From NCBI RefSeq assembly GCF_965661665.1, contig NZ_CBFIEO010000001.1, positions 182,195-246,194 of the forward strand: a DNA stretch of 64,000 nt, written 5' to 3'. Below the pieces are notes generated by a model. That model had not been told where the DNA came from. It ran no database searches and worked only from the letters and a program-made list of their open reading frames with translations. The stretch comes from Cognatiyoonia sp965661665. GTDB lineage: Bacteria; Pseudomonadota; Alphaproteobacteria; Rhodobacterales; Rhodobacteraceae. Position numbers and translations under genes: made by a program. Each line of letters opens with the position of its first letter. The stretch's first letter is position 1. Below are positions 24,145 through 31,731 of the stretch, piece by piece.

Positions 24145-25937
24145 TGGACGGCAGTAAACTCGATGGCAAAACTGTTGCGGAACACATCGTCGACTTTCTT
24201 GAACGGCGGGAAGTGAAACATGTTTTTGGTCTTTGCGGACACACGAATATCGCAGTGTTAGCCGCATTAGCGGAGAGCCCGATCGACTTCGTCACTGTGA
24301 GGCACGAACAGATTGCAAGCCATGCAGCGGATGCCTATGCGCGGGTGCAGGGCAGGGCGTCCGTCGTCCTAAGCCACCTCAGCCCCGGTCTTACCAATTG
24401 CGCAACCGGTGTTGCCAACGCCGCGCTTGATTGCATTCCAATGGTCGTGATCGCAGGAGATATTCCGACACACTACTATGGCAAGCATCCGCATCAGGAA
24501 GTGAATCTGCATGCCGACGCTGCACAGTGGGAAATATATCGTCCTTTCGTAAAGCGTGCTTGGCGTGTGGATCGGGCCGATTTGATAGCCGAGATTTTGG
24601 AAAAGGCGTTCCAGCTTGCAGAAAGCGGTCAACCCGGACCGGTTTTGGTGAACGTACCTATGGACATCTTCAGCGAGGTAATCCCGTCGGACAGTTTTGA
24701 CCGGGTGGCACAGAACGCGAGGGCGCTGAAGAAGCCGTCGATTGATGATGAGACTGCGCGTGAGATCGTGACGGCGTTGGCCGAAGCTAAGGCCCCTGTT
24801 GCCTATGTCGGTGGTGGAATTCTGTTGGCGCAGGCCACCGAAGAGCTGCGTGAGTTTGTCGAGCATATGGAGCTGCCCGTTGCGCATAGCTTGATGGGCA
24901 AGGGCGCGCTGAGAGATGACCACCCGTTGGTCATGGGTATGACTGGTTTTTGGGGCACCTCGCTTGTGAACCAGACTTGTCTGAATGCGGACTACGTTTT
25001 CGCCGTTGGTACGCGCTTCAAAGAAGCTGACTGCTCAAGCTGGTATCTTGGATACACATTCAACATCGGTGCGAAGGATAACAACACAAAGGTCATTCAT
25101 ATCGATATTGAGCCGCAAGAAATTGGCCGCAATTACCCAACAAAGATCGGCGTAGTAGCTGACGCCAAATCTGCCCTAAGCGTCCTGACCAGAGTGGCGA
25201 AAGAGCTCTATCCGGATGGCTTTGATAGATCGCGAAAAAGGGCGGAGATTGCCGACTTCCGCGCGGCTTTCAAAGAAAAAAACTCTGACATGGCAGAAAG
25301 CGATGCGTTCCCGATGATGCCTGAGCGCATCCTTGCAGATACGCGAAAGGCATTGCCGGATGACGCGATCATCACAACGGATGTGGGCTGGAACAAGAAC
25401 GGTGTTGGGCAGCAATTTGATATACTAACCCCTGGTTCCATTCTGACACCTGGAGGATTTGCCACGATGGGCTTTGGGCCGCCTGCAGCCATAGGCGCAA
25501 AACTTGCGGCCCCCGAGCGGGTTGTGATCAGTCTGGTTGGCGACGGCGGCTTTGGGCAGAACCCCTCCATGCTTGCGACAGCTGTTGAGCTGAATTTGGG
25601 CATCGTATGGCTGGTGATGAACAACAACGCTTTTGGCACCATCGCAGGCCTTCAAAAGGCGCACTACGGGCTGACCTACGGGACCACCTTCCCCGGATCT
25701 GCGGACGCTCCCGCAAACGGACCAAGCTATTCTGACATCGCAAAGGCATATGGTGCGGTCGGCCTTCGAATTGCGTCTGCGGATGAACTACTTCCAGCGC
25801 TGCAATCCGCGATTTCAAGTGGCAAACCCACGGTCTTGGACGTTCCTATGATTAACAATCCGACGCCTACAACAGGTCATTGGAATATCTTGGATATCTA
25901 TTCGCCAAACCAAGAAGTGAGCCATGTAGCGACCTAG
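24144..25937 (+). CDS. Thiamine-diphosphate-dependent enzyme (acetolactate-synthase superfamily)
   Basis: A 597-residue three-domain ThDP enzyme. The catalytic Glu is in FVTVRHEQIASHAADAYAR. The ThDP-Mg motif is GDGGFGQNPSM running to VMNNNAFGT. Domain order PYR, central, PP matches acetolactate synthase, benzoylformate decarboxylase and the inositol enzyme IolD. It is not Xsc: the opening and active-site context differ. Its ATG overlaps the stop of the acylating dehydrogenase, so the products are likely to act in sequence. The reaction could be 2-keto acid decarboxylation or hydrolytic ring cleavage; the sequence alone does not decide. Confidence 0.85.
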   Translation: MDGSKLDGKTVAEHIVDFLERREVKHVFGLCGHTNIAVLAALAESPIDFVTVRHEQIASHAADAYARVQGRASVVLSHLSPGLTNCATGVANAALDCIPMVVIAGDIPTHYYGKHPHQEVNLHADAAQWEIYRPFVKRAWRVDRADLIAEILEKAFQLAESGQPGPVLVNVPMDIFSEVIPSDSFDRVAQNARALKKPSIDDETAREIVTALAEAKAPVAYVGGGILLAQATEELREFVEHMELPVAHSLMGKGALRDDHPLVMGMTGFWGTSLVNQTCLNADYVFAVGTRFKEADCSSWYLGYTFNIGAKDNNTKVIHIDIEPQEIGRNYPTKIGVVADAKSALSVLTRVAKELYPDGFDRSRKRAEIADFRAAFKEKNSDMAESDAFPMMPERILADTRKALPDDAIITTDVGWNKNGVGQQFDILTPGSILTPGGFATMGFGPPAAIGAKLAAPERVVISLVGDGGFGQNPSMLATAVELNLGIVWLVMNNNAFGTIAGLQKAHYGLTYGTTFPGSADAPANGPSYSDIAKAYGAVGLRIASADELLPALQSAISSGKPTVLDVPMINNPTPTTGHWNILDIYSPNQEVSHVAT

Positions 25938-26090
25938 GAAGGGAAGAATGTTGCGAGGAATGTTCGTGCCGTTTGCTAGGTAGTGACGGGGTTAAGAACG
26001 GCACAATTCGAATAGCAGCAGGCCCTTTGTGCTAGACCGTAGAGCGGTTGGGGAGGGCTGGTAATTTACGTTTCTGTATAGTTTGCGCCG

Positions 26091-27701
26091 TCATGGATGG
26101 GTTAGGGTGAAGTGTGTGAAGGTCGCGGTGTTGGCGCGACCAGTGAGGTCTTGCGCGGCCATGCCAATGAAGGTGCCAGTGAAACTCGAATGCTCCCCCC
26201 GCACACCTTCGTCTGACAGGATATCCGCGTTGAGGGCGGGACCGATGTTGGTGAACGCCGTACCATCAAGGCTGTAGCGGAATTGCAGCGCACCGTCGGT
26301 GATGTTGAGGCCGAGCCAGACAGGGCCGTCTTTGATGGGGACCATCGTCTCTAGCGGATAGGTGATCCGGCCTTCGGGCCAGTCATGACAGCTGAGGATG
26401 TTGAGCGTACGTTCGCCAGAGCGTGCGCGCGTGACGCAGAGGTAGTGGAATTGCGTGCGGTTGTAGTAGCCCGCGATTCCCGCCATCTGCTGGAAATCCT
26501 CCGGCGCGAAATCGACGCAAGTGACAGCATCGCAATTCCATTCGGTCAGCCGCCGCGCGACGAGCGCTTGTTCAAACCACGACCCGATGCTTTCGCGCCC
26601 TGTGAGGCGGAGACCGTCAGTGGTCAGGGTGAACAGGCGGTCCGGTTCGGGGGAACGGAGCCACATGAAGGTGTTGGGCAGCGCTGACATCTTGGTAAAA
26701 TCATGCGTCTCAGGCTCCGCATCAAACGGGTGCGCGGGCAAATCGGGCGCGGTTTCTGTGGCGGGCGGGACCAAGCTGCCGTCCTCTAGATAGAGCCAAT
26801 CATCTTCCCTCCAGCGACAGCGCGCGATTCCGGTTTCCCGCCCCATGGGGGAGATGCTTTTGCCCGGGATCGGCCGCGTGCAGAGGAAGGTGTGATAGGG
26901 CGTACCATCCGGCGTTTCGACATATTGCCCGTGGCCTGTTCGTTGGATCGGGCTGTCGGGCTGGTTCAGCACATTGATGACATGGGTGTTGGGGTGCAAC
27001 TCATAAGGGCCATCAATCGTCTTGGCCCGCGCATAGGTGACGGCATGTTCATAACCTGTGCCGCCCTCTGCCGTGATGAGGTAGTAGTAGCCGTGTTTTT
27101 TGAAGAGATGCGGCGCCTCCACCAATCCCAGATCGCTGCCGGGGAAGATGTTCTTGATCTCACCTGTGAGGCGTTTCTGCGCATGGTCGTATTCCTGCAA
27201 AAGGATCCCGCCAAACAGCTTTTTGGGCGGTGCGTTGGGGTCGCCTTGGGTGGCGAGGTGGTTCCAGACCATGTTGACGAACCATTTGCGCCCTTCGTCA
27301 TCGTGAAAGAGCGACGGATCAAAGCCGGAGGAGTTCATGTAGATCGGATCGCTCCACGGTCCGTCGATGCTGTCGGCTGTGACCAGATAGTTGTGCGCGT
27401 CCTTGAAGCTGCCGTCGAGCCGTTTGACGTCTGTGTAGATCAGCCAAAATTTGCCATCGGCGTAGCTCAGTGCTGGGGCCCAGACGCCGCAGGAATCGGG
27501 ATTGCCGCGCATGTCGAGCTGATCCGCGCGGTTCAGCGCCTGACCTACAGTCCGCCAGTTTATCAGGTCGCGCGACTGGCTGATCTGCACGCCGGGGTAC
27601 CATTCGAAGGTTGAGGTAGCGATGTAGAAATCATCGCCCGCGCGGCAGATGGAGGGATCGGGGTGAAAGCCCCGCAGGATCGGGTTTTGAATGGCGGTCA
27701 T
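26091..27701 (-). CDS. Glycoside hydrolase family 43 beta-xylosidase/arabinofuranosidase
   Basis: A 536-residue cytoplasmic enzyme with no signal peptide. The five-bladed propeller shows the catalytic base Asp in LRGFHPDPSICR, the pKa-modulating Asp in NSSGFDPSLFHDDEGR and the acid Glu in LVEAPHLFKK. The C-terminal half (from about 330) is a beta-sandwich found in bacterial xylosidases, with FEQALVARR and FRYSLDG. It hydrolyses xylo-oligosaccharides or arabinosides brought into the cell. No xylan genes adjoin it. It is convergent with the ThDP gene; the 150-base gap holds nothing I recognise. Confidence 0.93.
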   Translation of the reverse strand: MTAIQNPILRGFHPDPSICRAGDDFYIATSTFEWYPGVQISQSRDLINWRTVGQALNRADQLDMRGNPDSCGVWAPALSYADGKFWLIYTDVKRLDGSFKDAHNYLVTADSIDGPWSDPIYMNSSGFDPSLFHDDEGRKWFVNMVWNHLATQGDPNAPPKKLFGGILLQEYDHAQKRLTGEIKNIFPGSDLGLVEAPHLFKKHGYYYLITAEGGTGYEHAVTYARAKTIDGPYELHPNTHVINVLNQPDSPIQRTGHGQYVETPDGTPYHTFLCTRPIPGKSISPMGRETGIARCRWREDDWLYLEDGSLVPPATETAPDLPAHPFDAEPETHDFTKMSALPNTFMWLRSPEPDRLFTLTTDGLRLTGRESIGSWFEQALVARRLTEWNCDAVTCVDFAPEDFQQMAGIAGYYNRTQFHYLCVTRARSGERTLNILSCHDWPEGRITYPLETMVPIKDGPVWLGLNITDGALQFRYSLDGTAFTNIGPALNADILSDEGVRGEHSSFTGTFIGMAAQDLTGRANTATFTHFTLTHP

Positions 27702-27763
27702 GACTAATCCGAAAACAAGAGAGGGCCTGAAAGGATTAGTCTATCAGGGAATTGAAAAGCGAC

Positions 27764-27790
27764 AAGGCCGGGCGCGGGGCCCGGCCTTTT
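27764..27790. terminator. GC-rich hairpin between small membrane genes and GH43 gene
   Basis: AAGGCCGGG (27764-27772) pairs with CCCGGCCTT (27780-27788), and TTTT follows on the plus strand. It lies just after the end of the 41-residue gene on the minus strand. A minus-strand T-run is weak, so its efficiency for that transcript is uncertain. Confidence 0.55.
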
Positions 27791-27793
27791 GGA

Positions 27794-27919
27794 TTAATGG
27801 TGCCAGTGGCGGTGGCCAAAGTCATGGAAGAGGTCGAAGCCGATGCCAAAGGCCACGTTGGAGATCATCGCGAGGGTGACAACCACGCATCCGGTGATGA
27901 CGTAGAACCGTGTCGTCAT
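27794..27919 (-). CDS. Small membrane protein with His-rich tail (41 aa)
   Basis: MTTRFYVITGCVVVTLAMIS is one hydrophobic helix, followed by NVAFGIGFDLFHDFGHRHWHH, in which four of the last seven residues are His. No family is recognised. The His tail suggests metal or acid sensing or binding at the membrane. It starts four bases after the end of the upstream small membrane gene, so both are likely driven from the motif at 28235. It is short, but position and composition support it. Confidence 0.6.
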   Translation of the reverse strand: MTTRFYVITGCVVVTLAMISNVAFGIGFDLFHDFGHRHWHH

Positions 27920-27923
27920 CAGA

Positions 27924-28169
27924 TTACGCAGGCTGGGTGGCAGATGTATCGAGATCGACAGGCTCTTCCGCGGCAGCTTCGAATGTGGCGTCTTCAACGT
28001 CCGCTTCTTGCGTAGCGCGCGCGGCGTAGGTGACGACCGCGGCACCAATTAGCGCCAGACCGAAGGAGAGCCCCAGCATCATCAGGCCAAAGAAGGCGAC
28101 GAAGGGGGCGAGGATCAGGGCGCCAAGGATGCCAAGGGTCACGGCGAAGAAGTTTTTGATAGAGGTCAT
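27924..28169 (-). CDS. Small membrane protein (81 aa) of the two-component regulon
   Basis: Two hydrophobic segments cover about 5-24 and 27-50 (FFAVTLGILGALILAPFVAF and GLMMLGLSFGLALIGAAVVT). An acidic tail (EADVEDATFEAAAEEPVDLD) follows. No named family. It lies just downstream of the sensor kinase gene on the same strand but behind its own operator-like palindrome at 28235. This suggests it is a target of the two-component system. Confidence 0.75.
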   Translation of the reverse strand: MTSIKNFFAVTLGILGALILAPFVAFFGLMMLGLSFGLALIGAAVVTYAARATQEADVEDATFEAAAEEPVDLDTSATQPA

Positions 28170-28234
28170 AGGGTGTTCCTTTCTGTTGATGAGACAGATA
28201 TGGACTCCGCGTGTTGCCGTTGCCTGACGGCACC

Positions 28235-28250
28235 CTTACATGTTTGTAAG
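28235..28250. promoter_or_regulatory. Inverted repeat CTTACA-N4-TGTAAG before small membrane genes
   Basis: CTTACA and TGTAAG are perfect inverted copies around TGTT, and GGT- or GT-rich bases follow. The same element in the same orientation lies before the small acidic gene (30619). It sits 66 bases before the start of the 81-residue gene, a good position for an OmpR-type regulator. Confidence 0.6.
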
Positions 28251-28261
28251 GTCCGTTATTT

Positions 28262-29572
28262 TTACGAAAAATCGAGCATGACGCGCAGACCTTTGGTCGC
28301 GGCGTCGGGATTGGCACTAAAGCTGAGGCGCGCGTGATGCGCCGCCGCGATGGTTTTGACGAGGGCAAGACCCAGCCCCGCGCCCTCATCTGTGCGGCTT
28401 TTGTCGAGCCGGTAAAGCGGCTGCGTGATGCGGTCGTATTCGTCGTCAGGAATGCCCGCGCCGGTGTCAGCGACACCCAGTTTGGCCCCCTCAGTAAATA
28501 GCGTGATGTCGGACCCTTTGGGCGTGTAGCGCAGCGCGTTCTCAACAAGGTTGGCAAGCGTCTGGATCAGCAGAACGCGGTCGCCTTGGATCGTCTGTGG
28601 CTGCGTGACCTTTTGGGATAGGGTGCGTCCGCTGTCTTCGACCACGGCGTCGTAAATCTCCGCCACCTCCTGCACCAGTCCGCCAAGATCGATGGGTTCG
28701 AATTTCGCTTGGGCGGTGCCAGCCTCTAGTTTGGCGATGCGCAGAAAGGCATCAAATATAGCGATCACGCGGTCGGCCTGCTCCAAGGCTGCGCCGATTT
28801 GTTCGACGCTGTCGCCCTCCTCCATCTCCACCGTTAGGGCGGTTTCCAAGCGGATGCGCAGGCGGGCGAGGGGGGTTTTGAGATCATGGGCAATATTGGC
28901 GGAAAAATCGCGCGTCTGGCGCATCAAGACATCAAGCTGCGCCAGCGTTTCATCGACCTGATGCGCCAAGCCATCCAGATCGTCGCGGTTGCGTTTGACA
29001 TCAATGCGGGTGGTCAAATCGCCGGTCTTCGCGGTTTCCAAAGTGCGGGTGATTTTCGACATGCGGCGCTGTTGCAGAAAGCCCAGCACGCCGCCGATGA
29101 GCAGGGCCAGAACCGCAGCCATCAGACCGACAAAGGTCATTGCCTGCACGATGATTTCGATAAATTCATTGCGGCGGCCGATGCTCGACCCAATGATCAG
29201 CTTGCCGCCAGAGGTATCGCCCACAAGGTAGATCCATTGCCCCGGCCCGTCGAAACTGTCCGATCTGAGGCTGCTTTCGATACTGTCCTCATCATGAAAG
29301 CCGTTGCGCAGGCGTAAGCTGTCATCCAGCAGGGCGATGCGTTCAAAGCGGGAGTTGGCATAGTTCGCAGCATTAAAGCGCCCCGCCTCAATATCTGTGG
29401 CGACGGTGGTGTAGCGGGCGGTTAGCTCATCCTCGATCCGGTTGTCGAAGACGCGGGCAAATTCAAAAACTGAAAACCCTCCGGCCAAGACCAGAAGGAT
29501 CAGAAACACCACCGTCAAAAGAACGGATTGGCGCAGGGCCGAGAGCCGCCAGATGCTACGAAGTCGGTTCAA
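28262..29572 (-). CDS. Sensor histidine kinase (second two-component system)
   Basis: A 436-residue membrane kinase. Transmembrane helices lie near 17-36 and 146-167, flanking a periplasmic sensor of about 105 residues. HAMP covers about 168-215. The H-box FSANIAHDLKTPLARLRIRL has phospho-acceptor His229. NLVENALRYTPKG (N-box), VADTGAGIPDDE (G1) and GAGLGLALVKTIAAAH (G2) complete the ATPase. The start is a TTG inside the last codons of the response-regulator gene, with a 17-base overlap; no better start is seen. The sensor class resembles kinases that respond to metals or envelope stress, without proof. Confidence 0.92.
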   Translation of the reverse strand: MNRLRSIWRLSALRQSVLLTVVFLILLVLAGGFSVFEFARVFDNRIEDELTARYTTVATDIEAGRFNAANYANSRFERIALLDDSLRLRNGFHDEDSIESSLRSDSFDGPGQWIYLVGDTSGGKLIIGSSIGRRNEFIEIIVQAMTFVGLMAAVLALLIGGVLGFLQQRRMSKITRTLETAKTGDLTTRIDVKRNRDDLDGLAHQVDETLAQLDVLMRQTRDFSANIAHDLKTPLARLRIRLETALTVEMEEGDSVEQIGAALEQADRVIAIFDAFLRIAKLEAGTAQAKFEPIDLGGLVQEVAEIYDAVVEDSGRTLSQKVTQPQTIQGDRVLLIQTLANLVENALRYTPKGSDITLFTEGAKLGVADTGAGIPDDEYDRITQPLYRLDKSRTDEGAGLGLALVKTIAAAHHARLSFSANPDAATKGLRVMLDFS

Positions 29573-30239
29573 AGATATATCCCGCCCCGCGCATAGTTTT
29601 GATCACGCTGTCGCCGAACGGCTTTTCGATCTTGCCGCGCAACCGGCTGATGTGGGTTTCAACCACGCTGGTGGTCGGGTCAAAGTTCATATCCCAGACC
29701 TTTTCCAACAGCATATTGCGCGTCAGGACCCGTCCGTTGGACCGCATGAAAGCTTCGAGCAAGCGAAACTCTTTTGCGTTAAGGTCAATGTCTTGGCCCT
29801 GCCGTGAGCAGCGTTGCTTCAAGAGATCGAGGGAGATGTCACCGGCGGTGAGTTTGGTCACTTCGCCAGTGGTCACATCGCTGGCGCGGCGGCCCAAAAC
29901 GGCGACGCGGGCTTCAAGCTCGGAAAAGGCGAAAGGCTTTGGCAGGTAATCATCCGCCCCCGCTTGCAGACCTTCAACACGGTCATCCACATCGCCCAAA
30001 GCGGTGAGGAACAGCGCAGGTGTGGTGTTCTTTGACGCGCGCACAGCTTTTAGGACGGACATGCCATCAAGCTCTGGCGTCATACGGTCCAGGATCATCA
30101 CGTCGAAGTCTTGCGTGGTGGCCGCAATCAGCACGTCGCGCCCGTTTTTGTGCCAGTCGATCACATGGCCCGCACGGGTCAGTCCGTCGCTGACCCATTT
30201 ACCAATCTCTTCATCGTCTTCGAGCAGAAGTATTTTCAT
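29556..30239 (-). CDS. OmpR-family response regulator (second two-component system)
   Basis: A 227-residue regulator. The receiver has LLLEDDEEIGKWV and phospho-Asp51 in DFDVMILDRMTPELDG. DYLPKPFAFSELEARV holds the switch Lys. The winged helix ends VIKTMRGAGYIFEPTS. The ATG at 30239 is chosen; upstream codons are unlike the family. It is likely to act on the TTACA-N4-TGTAA sites at 28235 and 30619, which lie before small genes on both sides of the kinase/regulator pair. Confidence 0.93.
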   Translation of the reverse strand: MKILLLEDDEEIGKWVSDGLTRAGHVIDWHKNGRDVLIAATTQDFDVMILDRMTPELDGMSVLKAVRASKNTTPALFLTALGDVDDRVEGLQAGADDYLPKPFAFSELEARVAVLGRRASDVTTGEVTKLTAGDISLDLLKQRCSRQGQDIDLNAKEFRLLEAFMRSNGRVLTRNMLLEKVWDMNFDPTTSVVETHISRLRGKIEKPFGDSVIKTMRGAGYIFEPTS

Positions 30240-30291
30240 GGGCTTAGGATATGTGAGGTGACCGCGAAGGGCCACCATCGTTTCGAAGGAA

Positions 30292-30534
30292 TCAGGCACC
30301 ATCTTCTAAGTTGTCGTCACCATCCTCGTCCTCTTCGTCTTTATAGTCATCCTCGTGGTTATCGCGGTCATGCTTGCCGCAGTCGCGCTTTCCGTCCTTT
30401 TTCACCTCTTCTTCGATCAGGATGTTCTGGATGTCTTCGATGATAGGAAGCTCTGGCTGGGATTGCGCATAAACAAGCGTGCCCGCGGCCAATGCGACGA
30501 CGGATGTGGCGATCACGAGTGTGTTGGTTTTCAT
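30292..30534 (-). CDS. Small secreted acidic protein (80 aa)
   Basis: A signal peptide covers about 1-23 (TNTLVIATSVVALAAGTLVYA). The mature part has a hydrophobic stretch ELPIIEDIQNILIEEE and then a strongly charged tail of Asp, Glu, Lys and His ending DEDGDDNLEDGA. The acidic tail could bind cations. No family is recognised. It lies upstream of the response regulator on the same strand and has the palindrome at 30619 before it. It may be an accessory or target protein of the two-component system. Confidence 0.75.
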   Translation of the reverse strand: MKTNTLVIATSVVALAAGTLVYAQSQPELPIIEDIQNILIEEEVKKDGKRDCGKHDRDNHEDDYKDEEDEDGDDNLEDGA

Positions 30535-30618
30535 TAGTCTTTCCTTTTTCTCAAGTCTGGCGTTGTTGCCGATGCTCAAGACCTAAGGTGGTGACCTGAC
30601 AGCCGCCTCGCCACAGCA

Positions 30619-30632
30619 TTACAAGTTTGTAA
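30619..30632. promoter_or_regulatory. Inverted repeat TTACA-N4-TGTAA before the acidic small gene
   Basis: TTACA and TGTAA surround AGTT, and GGT follows as at 28235. The site is 84 bases before the start of the 80-residue gene and has the same orientation as the first copy. Confidence 0.6.
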
Positions 30633-30735
30633 GGTGGGAGGGCGTCGCAAAGCGGCGGCTAAAGGACGCGGATCCTTGCCCATGCGCCGTGAATCGTTTG
30701 TAGTGTCAACGCATCACGACAAGGTAGGGTTTTAC

Positions 30736-31731
30736 ATGCACGGGTCGCCACGGATCGACAATTTGCAATACGCGAATTGGTCGGAAAAGATCTTTCGCCA
30801 GATACGCGAAGGAGCGGTGGACGCCGTACATGCCACGATCGCCTATCATGAGAATTTTCGAGAGACGGTTCTGAACTTTGAAAAGTGGAACCGCTGGTTT
30901 GAGCAATATCCCGATCTGATCATGAAAGGGCTGACTGCGGCGGATGTAGATACCGCGCGGGAAACAGGACGCACGGCGATCTTTTTCGGCTTTCAGAACC
31001 CGAGTCCGATTGAGGATGACATCGGATTGGTGGAGATCGTGCACACGCTGGGCGTGCGGTTCATGCAGCTAACCTACAACAACCAATCGCTGCTGGCGAC
31101 GGGCTGTTATGAGGCCGAAGACCCCGGCATCACCCGCATGGGGCGGCAGGTGATAAAAGAGATGAACCGCGTCGGGCTGGTCGTCGACATGAGCCATTCA
31201 GCGGATCGATCGACCATTGAGGCGGCGGAGATTTCGGAGCGGCCTATCGCCATCACCCACGCCAACCCGCATGTCTGGGAACCGGCGCGGCGCAACAAGC
31301 GCGATGATGTCATTCGCGCGGTGACGGAGAATGGCGGCATGATCGGCTTCTCGCTCTACCCGCATCACTTGAAGGACAAGACCAACTGCACGTTGGAAAG
31401 TTTCTGCCAGATGGTGGCGGACACGGCGGAGCGGTTCGGGGTGGAGCATTTGGGCCTTGGCAGCGACCTGTGCCAAGATCACCCTGACAGCGTTGTGGAA
31501 TGGATGCGCGTTGGACGTTGGAGCAAAGAGATTGACTATGGCGAAGGGTCCGCCGCCGCTCCTGGCTTCCCCCCGATGCCAGCGTGGTTTCAGGACAACC
31601 GTGATTTCGGGAATATAGAGGCCGGGCTGAAAGCGGTCAGCTTCTCTGACGCGGATGTTGCGGGTATTATGGGTGGGAACTGGTATCGCTTTTACGCGGC
31701 CAACTTTGGTCCGCAGGAGGCTGGATCATGA
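30736..31731 (+). CDS. Membrane-dipeptidase (M19) family protein lacking key metal ligands
   Basis: A 331-residue amidohydrolase-type barrel related to renal dipeptidase. The usual first-strand DGHND reads DNLQY (Leu10 and Tyr12 in place of His and Asp). The bridging Glu of GVEGG aligns with Gln87 in FFGFQNP. The remaining site is kept: His154 in VVDMSHSAD, His175 in AITHANPH, the Arg pair in PARRNKRD and Asp244 in LGLGSDLCQDH. It therefore may bind one metal or act on another substrate. The ATG at 30736 with AAGGTAGGG before it is preferred to earlier ATGs. The stop overlaps the next gene by four bases. Confidence 0.85.
   Translation: MHGSPRIDNLQYANWSEKIFRQIREGAVDAVHATIAYHENFRETVLNFEKWNRWFEQYPDLIMKGLTAADVDTARETGRTAIFFGFQNPSPIEDDIGLVEIVHTLGVRFMQLTYNNQSLLATGCYEAEDPGITRMGRQVIKEMNRVGLVVDMSHSADRSTIEAAEISERPIAITHANPHVWEPARRNKRDDVIRAVTENGGMIGFSLYPHHLKDKTNCTLESFCQMVADTAERFGVEHLGLGSDLCQDHPDSVVEWMRVGRWSKEIDYGEGSAAAPGFPPMPAWFQDNRDFGNIEAGLKAVSFSDADVAGIMGGNWYRFYAANFGPQEAGS

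Noticed and set aside
22735..25937. Sulfoacetaldehyde or taurine degradation from the SauS-like and ThDP genes
   Set aside because: The ThDP protein is not Xsc-like, there is no sulfonate transporter, and the SuyAB locus is 23 kb away with its own regulator.
24144..25937. IolD of myo-inositol catabolism
   Set aside because: No iolB, iolC, iolE or iolA neighbours and the motif context fits the broader acetolactate-synthase group; only the pathway logic is similar.
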